Below are positions 22,994 to 33,047 of a DNA stretch of 64,000 bases, piece by piece (position 1 is the first letter of the stretch; every line of letters starts with the position of its first letter). The position numbers and the translations under genes were made by a program. The notes beneath the pieces were generated by a model. That model did not search any database, was not told where the DNA came from, and saw nothing but the letters and a program-made list of their open reading frames with translations. The DNA comes from Linanthus parryae. Taxonomy: Eukaryota > Streptophyta > Magnoliopsida > Ericales > Polemoniaceae. Location: positions 18,783,001 through 18,847,000 of the forward strand of contig JALGPY010000003.1 in assembly GCA_023055425.1 (NCBI GenBank). The letters run 5' to 3'.

Positions 22994-23341
22994 TCACAAA
23001 TGTGAGGGCGACGGATCCTCCTCCAGGGATGCTGGAGGAGAATTCCGCCGTTCATTACGAGACGGTAGCACGGTCACTTCGGCGCTGCACCTCGCCACGA
23101 GGCGGCCGGAAACATGACCTGCACACATAATACACGAAGAAATTTCTTCGAACACACATGAGATATTATCTGCATCTTCTTTATGATGGTTATAAAGAGC
23201 AATAAGCCTCATAAAGTGGATCTTGGAAACTATTTCTATAGCACAAAGCGCAAACTCAGGATTCAAAACTTGAAGTTGCCATGAATCAACGAAAAATAAG
23301 CGTTGAAGCCAGCAGTCGTAAGGACTCACGGCAAAGCACAT
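22994..23341 (-). CDS. Small antisense ORF of element A (115 aa), unknown
   Basis: The frame starts MCFAVSPYDCWLQRLFFVDS and is 115 codons long. Element B has the same 115-codon frame at 37855-38202 with about ten amino-acid changes and no gap. A TATATAA lies about 40 bases before the ATG in both copies, so this may be an independent antisense transcript. It is Cys-rich (CAIEIV, SCVFEEISSCIMC), with a basic C-terminus rich in Ser and Pro. I recognise no domain. It could also be the first exon of a longer gene, since TGTGTGCAG/GTCATG at its centre looks like a splice acceptor. Confidence 0.5.
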   Translation of the reverse strand: MCFAVSPYDCWLQRLFFVDSWQLQVLNPEFALCAIEIVSKIHFMRLIALYNHHKEDADNISCVFEEISSCIMCAGHVSGRLVARCSAEVTVLPSRNERRNSPPASLEEDPSPSHL

Positions 23342-23379
23342 CTTTGGGGGATGAAGAACCCAAATAGCAAAGACAGGGT

Positions 23380-23386
23380 TTATATA
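23380..23386 (-). promoter_or_regulatory. TATA box for the small antisense ORF (A)
   Basis: TATATAA on the minus strand sits in a GGGTCTATATAAACCC context. It is about 40 bases before the ATG at 23341. The same box in the same position occurs in element B (37812-37818). Confidence 0.5.
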
Positions 23387-23804
23387 GACCCTGTGGAGAC
23401 TCTTCAGTTGCCAAGGATGAGTCAGCAGAATTCAAAAAGAGGGTAAGTTCAATCACTTACGCCTCGAAAAGCGGTAACAATCAATTACCCTACTAAAGGC
23501 TACGACGATTCAGTTGCGTATCCTAATAAATGACGGATGGTCATGATTGGATGGACTTCCCAACAAAAGCGTGCTTATCTGACGAGAAATTAGCGCGAAA
23601 ATCAAGCAAAGTATCAATTGCTGACGTCATAATTGGATATGCACAAATATATCCTGTCAAATCCCGAAAAGGGAAAAACGGGCAAACTCATTGTTTGTTG
23701 TTAAAAAAAAAGGGGGAGAAACCCTAGGAACATTACATTAATGTTTCAAGACATTACATTAATGTTTCAACTATTTCCTTGTTTTCTTTTCAAAATTCGA
23801 AAAG
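23387..23804 (-). other. Spacer between the antisense genes of element A
   Basis: Non-coding. It carries two copies of ACATTAATGT-type palindromes (near 23738-23770) just past the stop of the PMD gene. Element B has four copies there, from a tandem duplication of about 53 bp. Confidence 0.5.
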
Positions 23805-26800
23805 TCAAAGCAAATTCTTGATTAAGGAGTCCTGGGGCTCGAACTGCTCGCTCAGCTTCTCCACCTGTTCCACTTCTTGCTTCAGTAGCTCGCACCTAGC
23901 ATTCATCTCATGATACAGCTTCAGAGCTTCATCAACCTTTTACTTCTGCTGCTCCACCTTCTGCTTCTCGGCTGGGAGATTCTGGTGGCCAAGTTTCAAA
24001 GTTACAGCTGCGCGAATCAGTGTGACTCTGTCCTTAAGGAATTTGAAACCAAGTCTGCCCTGGACTTTGATCAGGATATTTTGGCACATGCCACATAGCA
24101 GTTCAGCACTTTGGACAGAAATGGTCGCAGGCGTAGCCGCAGAAAGCTGCTCCAATATCCAAATGGCTTCAGTAAGGAACAGCCTCCTGTCAAAAGGCCC
24201 GATCTCCAGGGACCTCACAAACGATCGGGGGTAGGTGAGGCGCATCCGAACCACCCAGTCTACATCGGTTTGCTTCAAACCTAAAGTGATTTCAAAAATA
24301 AGTTATGATGTTAAAACTCGCAAGCGAGTAATGCGATGTGCGAACGGTAAAGCTTTACTTACCAGTTCCTTCCAGAATCTCATGAAGAGAAGGAATGCGG
24401 GCCACCGGGTTGGTCGAAGACTGCCCTCGCCCCATAGCTCTCCTATCAGCTGCGAGCTCCAACCTTTCATAGTCAGGGGGAAGAGTATAGGCCGCGCCAG
24501 CTGCGACTGCATTCCCAACCTGCGAGCCCCAAAAGCTCCACGCAGGAATAGGTGCCGTTGGCTCAGCCATCGCTGGAGGCGAAGGGGCAGCCGCAGTCGC
24601 TTGCTGAAGGACACTCTCAGATGCGAAAGCATTAGCAGCACTTGCCCTTACCTCCTCAGCACCAGCATGGACATCTTCATCCATCAGCACAGTATCAGCT
24701 TCGGCATCATCGGAAAGTTCGATGATGTCCTCGAGAGGCTCACTTGCATGTTCAGCAGCCGGGACGGGCTTCTCAGTATGGGAGCTCGGAATCGGAACAT
24801 AGGACGCAGAAGGCTGACTTCTCTGCTCCAGCGCAGGTTCCTCAGCATGACCTGCGACATTAAATGCGATGATGTGAGGTAACTTGCGCTATAAGTTATT
24901 TTTGCTATCTTTGCTAAAGCTAAGAGTAAGCACCTCCACGCGAAGGTGGGATTGAGGTATCCTCGTCATACACTAAGGACGTGGAACCATGCCCTATCAG
25001 TGTGTCCTCACTAAGAAGGTCCTTAAGAGAAGCGTGAACTGGGGTGCGAATAAACCAGTCACGATTCTGCCTCAAGTGGCTAAAGCCTAGTACGTGCGTA
25101 TCACTCAAATAATTACCTGAGGGTTCTCCGCATTTGCCTACTAACCAGCGGCGAATGTCAGCCTTTGACACACCATGCTTTAACGCACTCACAATAACAT
25201 CTCTATAAGTTACTGCGAGATTGAAGATCTCACCTTTATCGCCACCTGCGATCTCTTCGAAGTCCGCCTGGACTTGCTCCAAGGCCGCTGCATCCTCTTC
25301 CGGAACCGCATCTTCCTCCTCTGCCTGGGGGGCCACTTCTTCGGGAAGCTCATCTTCCTCGTTGGATGGACGCGCTAAGTCGTCAACATGTCGCTCCTCG
25401 AGGCTCCGCTGTTTCACACGCTCGAGCTCCTCTTCTTCTCGCCGCCTCCTTCTTTTAGCAGCCTCCGCGGCTGTCTTCCGGGACTCAGCAAGAATGTCCT
25501 CGCTGATGGGATCATCAGAAATGCCAGAATGGGCATCTCTCTTTTGTCTCTTGGCCGAAAGACCACCAAGAGTTTCATCATCATCATCATCTGCGAATGC
25601 ACGATTGGTCTAAAGAAAAGAAGTGCAAAGAAGTTACGATAACGGGAAAGGAAATGCGACGGAGGTACCTCCCAATTCCTCCTCATGCATCACAACTGTT
25701 GCTTCTTCTTCTTCATCACTCTCTTGGGGCTCCTGCCTCTCTTCCTCTTCCTCTTGATTGAATGGAATGAAAGTCTCAACTGCGAGCTCTTTCCGCACTT
25801 TGCTTGGCATGCGACCCTTGCCTTTGTCCTTGATAGAAAGGGACCTCACTGGAGGAGAAGCTGGAGCACTTCTAGGGGAAGAAATCGTAATTCCCTTTTG
25901 CCTAGGTCTCTTCACTCTCGTCGCCGCAGTCGCTGGAGGGGACGGGTCATCTCCAGGAGGAGACGGAGCCGGAGGATTGTCTATCAGCGAGTCGGCAAAA
26001 GCATTCATGACTGCGCGAACCTTTGTTTCGACCTCGGCGTCCATTTTCCATGCTTGCCGGAACGACTGCCCTTGTTTTCTGGTGGCAACAATAGTGTTAA
26101 CCAGCGATTTGGAGCAATCACCAGCTGCGAACCTCCGCACATGACACTAAGACAATACAGAATGAAAGTATCAGTGTAAGGAAATCAAGAAGCTTAACGC
26201 ACGCGAAGAAATTGCTTACCTCAGCGAACGCCTTGCTATATCTGACGACATGCGTGTCGCCCTTCTTGACTGCGGCGACTTTCTCCTTCAGAACGAAGTC
26301 AGGGCACAAATGGTTCTCACGGTCCCACAGTGAGTAGCAACCATACTCAGACTCGCTCAGACTGCAAGTGGGGCGAAACGGAAAAGAGTTTCTTTTGATC
26401 AGGGGGGCCCTACTTGGCTGCGCCGCTGCCTCCGTCTCGATCCTCGTTTGCTGGGCAACCCAGTATGCGAGCCAGTTCTGGGAACAACCACCCTCGCGGG
26501 TTCCCGCAGGCTGCTCAAAGGGAAGATTGTTCATGAAGACTGTCTTGCACTCCTTTGTCAGCAAGCGCTTGTAGCATCCCCTGATAATAGACTGGGGCCA
26601 CATTGATGGGGCCACCGCATCAAAACCGAACTGAGGAGAGACTCGAGTGGGGTCAACATCCACGGTAAGCTTTTCATACCTTGGCGCGAGCTCACGAATA
26701 TGCTCGGCGAGGGCAGGAAGGGAACCTCGCAGACACCAGCAAAAGAACTCGCGGTAGCGCTCGTGGAAATGCGGTCCCTTCTCAAAGAGAAGCTCTTCTG

Positions 26801-28100
26801 AGAAGACCATACCTTTAGAGGGGTATAGCTTTGGAAACCATCGCACATTCTCGATACGCGTGGCATAGGGCCTGGCAGTAAACTCCTTCCGTTTGTCGCA
26901 TATCAAACTCCAAACGCACTTGGTGTTGCTTGCTCCAAACCATCTCGCAGCTCTTCCGCTGTTGCGCGCTTCTGTCTCGCCTGGGGGACACCACTTGTCA
27001 AGCTTAAGAGCAGTCAGAGCATAAGACGGCCATCGCTCGAAAACCCACATTGTCAAAAAGGAAATATTGACAAAGGTCAGAACATCGAGGCGGCCACGCG
27101 ACTCCCTCATAGCCAGAACCAGCTGATCGAGCCTATAGTACAGCGTGCCCAAGACCAAGGGTCCGAGTGCGACTCTCTGGCCAAGAGCAAGCCTCACAGC
27201 AAGTGGCAGCACATGGTAGAAGACTCCGTCATGGGGGTGACCATCAATCAAGTACCTCGACAGCCAGGCACAGAGAAAAGCACAAAGGGTCAAATGATAA
27301 CCCTTGCCCTCTACGTAATTCTCGGCCTCCGGATCCTCGCTCAGAAGTTTCTTAGTAATGCTGCTGTTCGCATAATCTCGGAAGAAGTACTGCAACCATT
27401 TGTTCCAGGTATTCTTCGCAGACGTATCAACCAACTGCCAGTTCGGAAGAGGCTTTGTGGTGGTCCACCTAGTGGAGATTTTCTTTACCTCTGCTAGGCA
27501 TTCCTCCATCTGCGTGTACAAGGCAATCTCCGCAGATGTTCTCAAGGGACTCAGAGGGTCCACCTCGCCCATGGGGGAAAGCTCGTACAGCATTTGAACG
27601 TCCTCGAGCGTGGGGGCAGCCTCGAACTCAGCAAAATGGAACGTGTGAGTCGCAGGCGAGTAACGGGACAGAAGGTCTAGAAGCATGGATTGATCCAGCT
27701 TCACGGCAGCACCCTTCATAGCACGGATAGCAAAGTATACGCCAGCTTCATCAAGAGTCGCGGCGTGATGGTCCAACACGTGGTCAATCCACTCATCCAT
27801 ATAGTCCAATTTCTGGACGAACGCTTGGGTAGAAATCGCAGTGTATGGGAAGTGCCCGTTCTCGATTCCCAATCGAACCACATCCTCGGAACCGATCAAC
27901 TCGAGCAAGGCTGAGTTAACTGGGCGAGTCAGTGTCAACAATCGCTCAGCCGGGACAGGATCAGGCATCCTCTTTGCCTTCACCCTCGCATGGTAGAAAT
28001 CTTTCCCACCCAAAAAGGGGGCTTTTCGCCACAAGGCCTGTGGAAGGTCGGGTATCTCTTCATCTTCTTTGACAGGTCTGGTTCCTTTTGTCTTGGCCAT
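23805..28100 (-). CDS. Antisense five-exon PMD gene of element A (one late stop)
   Basis: Exons (minus): 28100-26220, 26146-25669, 25590-24934, 24851-24363 and 24280-23805. All introns are GT-AG, of 73, 78, 82 and 82 bases. Joined, they give 1,327 codons in one frame. Exon 1 (627 aa, MAKTKGTRPVKEDEE...) holds a plant mobile domain, with THTFHF at 151-156 and TLEDVQMLYEL at 164-174. Exons 2-3 are Pro/Ser-rich and acidic with basic, NLS-like patches (KRPRQKG). Exon 3 has an AEAAKRRRRREEEELERVK helix and exon 5 a Lys/Glu-rich coiled coil near the end. The only lesion is TAA at 23938-23940, about 45 codons from the end, where element B has CAA. PMD also occurs in host MAIN/MAIL1 proteins. Its role in elements is unknown; a nuclear role is inference. 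Confidence 0.75.
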
Positions 28101-28521
28101 TCCTGCGGAAGAGCAAGAAAAAAGGGGGGAGAAATACCACACTTCAGTTTGAATTTTGAAATTCAAGATCTATGCAAAGGAAGACGAACAATTTCTGGAA
28201 TTGATTTCAGAAATCGGGAAGTTGCAGGATCCAATATTGTTGAAGAATTAAAGCAAAAGAGGGTTCAAAGATCAAAGCCTCTTCACAAATCTCATGGGTT
28301 TACAGATTCAACGCAGTTCAAGGCAAACACTGGTATCTTAAATCAAAATTAAACGAGGCCAACCTTGTTTTCTTGAAGCTTGCTTGGATATGCACAATTG
28401 AAGAACACGATTTGCAGTTCTGAATTGATGATTGATGATCTGAATCTGCTCTCGAAGATCTCCGGGTACCATTCACTCTGCAAGAAAGAAGTGATGCTTT
28501 GCAATAATGGGGGATACAAAG

Positions 28522-28529
28522 TATTTATC
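28522..28529 (-). promoter_or_regulatory. Candidate TATA box of the antisense PMD gene (A)
   Basis: The minus strand reads GGATAAATAC about 430 bases before the ATG at 28100. The same word is at 32621-32630 in B. Between it and the ATG lies a possible 5' UTR intron (AACAAG/GTTGGCC to CTCTTCCGCAG/GAATGG), also present in both copies. The 28101-28790 stretch holds no other gene. Confidence 0.4.
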
Positions 28530-28776
28530 CAAAACAATGAAGGGTTGCGTCCTTTCAGTAGTCGAATCGCAACCGTCACCGTCGTATCGCGCAATCACAG
28601 GACAAGCTGACGTCACGCCTAAAACCCTAAAGGCCAGACGGCACGACTCTAGGGGTTTTAGGTCATAATGGCACGCACGGGGGCTGAACTTACCCGTATT
28701 TGAATTGGTGCGTTGCGGCGACGCGCATGTTGGTTTCCGCGCATGGAAGCCTATACAGCTATGAGTCTTCACGCGC

Positions 28777-28786
28777 AGAAAGGGGG
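28777..28786 (+). promoter_or_regulatory. Polypurine tract of element A
   Basis: AGAAAGGGGG lies four bases before the 3' LTR. It would prime plus-strand DNA synthesis. Element B has the same tract at 32365-32374 on the minus strand. Confidence 0.75.
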
Positions 28787-28790
28787 CTAA

Positions 28791-29417
28791 TGTAGATAGT
28801 GCTTTCTGGGCTGACAGATCTTGGCCACGTGGCAACCATCCAGCACACCATATTGTGCTCCACACACACTGGATCACCAGCCGAGCTGATCCATGTGGGG
28901 GCTGCGAGACAGAGCCCTCGCATACCACTGCACGGGACTTGTAGGGACTTAGTGGTTTGGAGGCTAGAGTAAGCCCTGTCGCGTGCGAGCCAAGCCCGCA
29001 CGCGACCTTTAGTAACTGTTTTGAGAGATCTATGGCACGAGCTTCCTAAACCCGGTCAATCCGGTCAAACCCGGTCAACCTCGTAACGGTTCCGGTATTC
29101 GCGCACCACGTGCTATAACGGTTCCTATATACTCGGACGAACGTGCCGTTATGGTTAAGCTAATTAAGCCGCCATTAATGGGCGCATTAACCACACTACA
29201 ACGGTCATGTTCTCCAGTATATATATATCGTTAACCTTTCCATACAAAGGAGAACACACTTACCATACGCGGAAGCTCTGCCAAACCTCTCTCTCTCTCT
29301 CAGACATTGCTACTGACTTGCTCTCTCCCTACACACACCCCTACTCTTCCTGTGCGATCCTTGATCGACTACATACGGTGTACACGGAGGTCTCCCCGCC
29401 GGAATCTCTTGTGCACA
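28791..29417 (+). repeat. 3' LTR of element A
   Basis: The 627-bp partner of 14079-14704. It keeps the likely original block CTATAACGGTTCCTATATAC..., which B's LTRs also have. Its last bases CTTGTGCACA abut the target duplication CCTTT and then the copia D integrase frame (TFINDCSRYRYVYLL). Confidence 0.93.
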
Positions 29418-29422
29418 CCTTT

Positions 29423-31385
29423 ATAAATGATTGTAGTAGATATCGTTATGTTTATTTACTTAAACATAAGGATGAAGCACTTAGTAAATTCATTATTTAT
29501 AGAACTGAAGTTGAAAAACAAACTGGTAAAGTACTTAAACGTTTGAGATCCGATAGAGGTGGTGAGTATAGGAGTAAAGCATTTGATGAATTTTGTGCAA
29601 ATAATGGAATAATTCATGAAGTTACTCCTCCATACACACCTGAGTCTAACGGGGTTGCTGAACGAAAGAACAGAACGTTTCAAGATATGATTAACAATAT
29701 GCTTCTAAACTCTGGGATGCCTAAATACTTATGGGGAGAGGCTTTGAATACGGCTTGCCATATTCTGAATAGAGTCCCTCTGAAACACAAGGAAAAAACA
29801 CCCTATGAGTTATGGAAGTTCAGGAAGACTAGTCTCAATTATCTTCGTGTGTGGGGGTGATATGCTAAGGTACTTGTACCTGCACACAAGAGGAAGAAGC
29901 TAGGTCCTAAGACTGTTGATTGTATCTTTCTGGGCTATCGAGAAACAACTACGTCTATGATATTTTTAGTAGTAAAATCTGACATAGACGGTATAGTGGC
30001 AAACACGATAGTTGCATTTCGTTATGCAACATTCTTTGAGGATGTCTACCCTATGAAGACTGGTAAACCTTAAGATACCACTAACGAATATACATCTCAC
30101 ACATCGAGTTCTATTCCTGATCATGTTGAAAAGATGACAAATGTGGGGGCAGAATCGAGTAGTAGGTCTGTCTCTGAGGAAGTAGAGGAACCAAGAAGGA
30201 GTAAGCGTGAAAAGGTAGTCAAGGATTTTGGAAGTGATTTTGTCACTTACAATGTCGAGGACGAACCTTTAACTTTCCGACAGGCTATGGATTCTTCTGA
30301 ATCTAGGCACTGGAAGGGCGATATGAAAGTGAAATTGAATCTATTTTTTCTAATGGAACATGGGAGTTAGTTTATCTCCATCCTGGGTGTTCTACTATCG
30401 GGTGCAGGTGGATCTTTAAGAGGAAGTTGAACCCTGACGGGTCAACAGATAAGTACAAGGCTAGACTGGTTGCTAAGGGTTTTAGGCAAAGGCAAGTTAT
30501 TGATTACTTTGATACGTACTCTACAGTTGCTAGGATGACAACAATTCGAATGCTTATAGCATTGGCTTCGGTCCATGGTCTTATCATCCATCAGATGGAT
30601 GTTAAGACGACTTTTCTTCATGGTGATCTTGAAGAAGAGATTTATATGGATCAGCCTGAGGGGTTTGTTGCATCAGGCAATGAAAGGAAAGTATGTAAGT
30701 TAATCAAGTCCCTATACGGCTTGAAACAAGCTCCCAGGGATTGGCATAAGAAGTTTGATGAAACTGTTTTGTCGTTCGGTTTTATTATTAATGAAAGCGA
30801 CAAGTGTATCTACACCAAAGTTAAGGGTAGTGAATGTGTGATTTTATGCCTATATGTGGATGATATTTTATTGTTTGGAACCAATATTGAGATTGTTAAT
30901 GAGACAAAAGCTTTCTTGAAGAGGCATTTTGAGATGAAGGATATGGGTGAGGCTAGTGTGATTCTTGGACTGAAGTTGACTCAGTCAGCTGAGGGAATAA
31001 CCTTATCTCAGTCTCATTATATATAGAATCTATACTTGAGAAATATGGTTATTCACAGTGTAGAATTGCTAGTACATCCTAAAATTGCCTTAGTCAATAA
31101 TTATTCAGGTGTACCTGTGTCTCAATTAAGGTATTCTCATATTATTGGGAGTTTGCAGTATCTTGGTAACTGTACTAGACCACATATTTCATATTCTGTG
31201 TCTAAGTTGGCTAGACATACTAGCTGTCCAAACAAAACTCATTGGGATGCTCTTCATACAGTGCTTAGATATCTGAAAGGCACAATGTACCAAAGTTCAC
31301 ACTACAGGAGATTTCCTGGTGTACTTGAGGGGTACTGTGATGCAAGTTGGATAGCTACGAAGTCTAGTTCCAATGGAGTGACTGG
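29423..31385 (+). pseudogene. Copia D integrase core to RT and start of RNase H
   Basis: This continues D after element A. The integrase core (FINDCSRYRYVYLL, LRSDRGGEY, PPYTPESNGVAERKNRT) runs to a TGA at 29858-29860 that replaces an expected Cys codon. RT follows in pieces: YKARLVAKGFRQ, MDVKTTFLHGDLEEEIYM, SLYGLKQAPRDWHKKFD and LCLYVDDILLFG. Stops occur at about 30073, 30368 and 31024. The RNase H start (EGYCDASWIATKSSSNGVTG) is cut by solo LTR C at 31385. Together with the gag and RNase H pieces it makes one old copia polyprotein. Confidence 0.88.
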
Positions 31386-31735
31386 TGTAGATAGTGCTTT
31401 CCAGATAGACAGATCACAACCACATGGCAATCGTCCAGCACACCTAGCTGTGCTCCACACACACTGGATCACCACCCGCGTTGATCCACGTGGGGGTGCG
31501 AGACAGGGCCCTCGCATACCACCGCACGGGACTTGTAGGGACTTAGTGGTTTGGAGGCTAGAGTAAGTTCCGTCGCGCGCGAGCGAAAACCAAGCCCGCG
31601 CACGACCTTTAGTAACTGCTTTGAGAGATTTATGGCACGAGCTCCATAAACCCGGTCAACCTCATAATGGTTCCGGTATACGCGGACGAAGTGCGTAACG
31701 GTCCCTATATATGCGGACGAACGTGCCGTTGTGGT
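31386..31735 (+). repeat. Solo LTR C, left half
   Basis: This is a diverged plus-strand LTR of the A/B family (TGTAGATAGTGCTTTCCAGATAG...), cut after GTGGT (31731-31735) by element B. Its other half is 47145-47405. The target duplication is ACTGG (31381-31385) against ACTAG (47406-47410). Removing the insertion restores the copia phrase NGVTGYVF, so the left version is original. No internal element sequence belongs to it, so it is a solo LTR. Confidence 0.88.
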
Positions 31736-32360
31736 TGTGCACAAGAGATTCCGGCAGGGAGACCTCCGTGTACACCGTACGTAGTGGATCAGGGATCGCA
31801 CAGGAAGAGCAGGGGTGTGTGTAGGGAGAGAGTAAGTCAGTAGCAATGTCTGAGAGAGAGACAGAGGTTTGGCAGAGCTTCCGCGTATGGCAGTGTGTCC
31901 TTTCTTTGTATGGAAAGGTTAACGATATATATACTGGAGAACATGACCGTTGTAGTGTGGTTAATGCGCCCATTAATGGCGGCTTAATTAGCTTAACCAT
32001 AACGGCACGTTCGTCCGAGTATATAGGAACCGTTAGAGCACGTGGTGCGCGAATACCGGAACCGTTATGAGGTTGACCGGGTTTGACCGGATTGACCGGA
32101 TCTAGGGAGCTCGTGCCATAGATCTCTCAAAACAGTTACTAAAGGTCGCGTGCGGGCTTGGCTCGCACGCGACAGGGCTTACTCTAGCCTCCAAACCACT
32201 AAGTCCCTACAAGTCCCGTGCAGTGGTATGCGAGGGCTCTGTCTCGCAGCCCCCACATGGATCAGCTCGGCTGGTGATCCTGTGTGTGTGGAGCACAATA
32301 TGGTGTGCTGGATGGTTGCCACGTGGCCAAGATCTGTCATGTCAGAAAGCAGTATCTACA
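31736..32360 (-). repeat. LTR of element B (3' in element sense)
   Basis: Reads TGTGCACAAG...GTATCTACA on the plus strand, the reverse of A's LTR. It includes the same GTCGCGTGCG/CGCACGCGAC hairpin (32145-32173) and TATA tract. It is almost identical to 46515-47139. A purine tract (32365-32374, minus) adjoins it. Confidence 0.95.
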
Positions 32361-32364
32361 TTAG

Positions 32365-32374
32365 CCCCCTTTCT
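32365..32374 (-). promoter_or_regulatory. Polypurine tract of element B
   Basis: The minus strand reads AGAAAGGGGG, followed by four bases and the 3' LTR, as in element A. Confidence 0.75.
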
Positions 32375-32620
32375 GCGCGTGAAGACTCATAGCCGTATAG
32401 ACTTCCATGCGCGGAAACCAACATGCGCGTCGCCGCCACGCACCAATTCAAATACGGGTAAGTTCAGCCCCCGTGCGTGTCATTATGACCTAAAACCCCT
32501 AGAGTCGTGCCGTCTGACCTTTAGGGTTTTAGGCGTGACGTCAGCTTGTCCTGTGATTGCGCGATTCGACGGTGACGGTTGCGATTCGACTACTGAAGAG
32601 ACGCAACCCTTCATTGTTTT

Positions 32621-32630
32621 GGATAAATAC
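32621..32630 (+). promoter_or_regulatory. Candidate TATA box of the antisense PMD gene (B)
   Basis: GGATAAATAC lies about 420 bases before the ATG at 33048, matching the position in A. A possible 5' UTR intron (AACAAG/GTTGGCC near 32788 to CTCTTCCGCAG/GA at 33045) lies between. The 32375-33047 stretch has no other gene. Confidence 0.4.
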
Positions 32631-33047
32631 CTTGTATCCCCCATTATTGCAAAGCATCACTTCTTTCTCTTAAAGTGAATGGTACCCGGAGATCTTCGAG
32701 AGCAGATCCAGATAATTAATCACCAGTTCAGAACTGCAAATCGTATTCTTCAATTGTGCATATCCAAGCAGGCTTCAAGGAAACAAGGTTGGCCTCGTTT
32801 ACTTTTGATTTAAGATACCAGTGTTTGCCTTGAACTGCGTTGAATCTGTAAATCCATGAAATTTGTGAAGAGGCTTTGATCTTTGAACCCGCTTCGTTTT
32901 AATCTTTCAACAATATTGGATCTTGCAACTCCCCGATTTCTGAAATCGGTACCGGAACTATTCGTTTTCCTTAGCATAGATCTCGAATTCCAAAATTCGA
33001 ACTGAAGTGTGGTATTTCTCCCCCCTTTTTCTTGCTCTTCCGCAGGA

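Larger units (their letters stand above)
14079..29417 (+). mobile_element. Tat-lineage Ty3/gypsy element A
   Basis: A is 15.3 kb. Its LTRs are 14079-14704 and 28791-29417, both TGTAGATAGTGC...CTTGTGCACA. Perfect 5-bp duplications CCTTT flank it (14074-14078 and 29418-29422), inside the integrase of D. The sense strand has a tRNA-Trp type primer site, gag-protease and RT-RNaseH-second RNaseH-integrase. Then come a 54-bp tandem array, a small antisense ORF, a five-exon antisense PMD gene, a purine tract and the 3' LTR. The second RNase H and the antisense ORF place it in the Tat lineage, near Grande-like elements. Its sense genes carry two frameshifts and one private stop. Confidence 0.95.

Noticed and set aside
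31386..32360. A single long LTR or an inverted LTR pair made by rearrangement
   Set aside because: The plus-strand half LTR and minus-strand LTR are separated exactly at GTGGT, which is duplicated at 47140-47144. This proves insertion of B into C.
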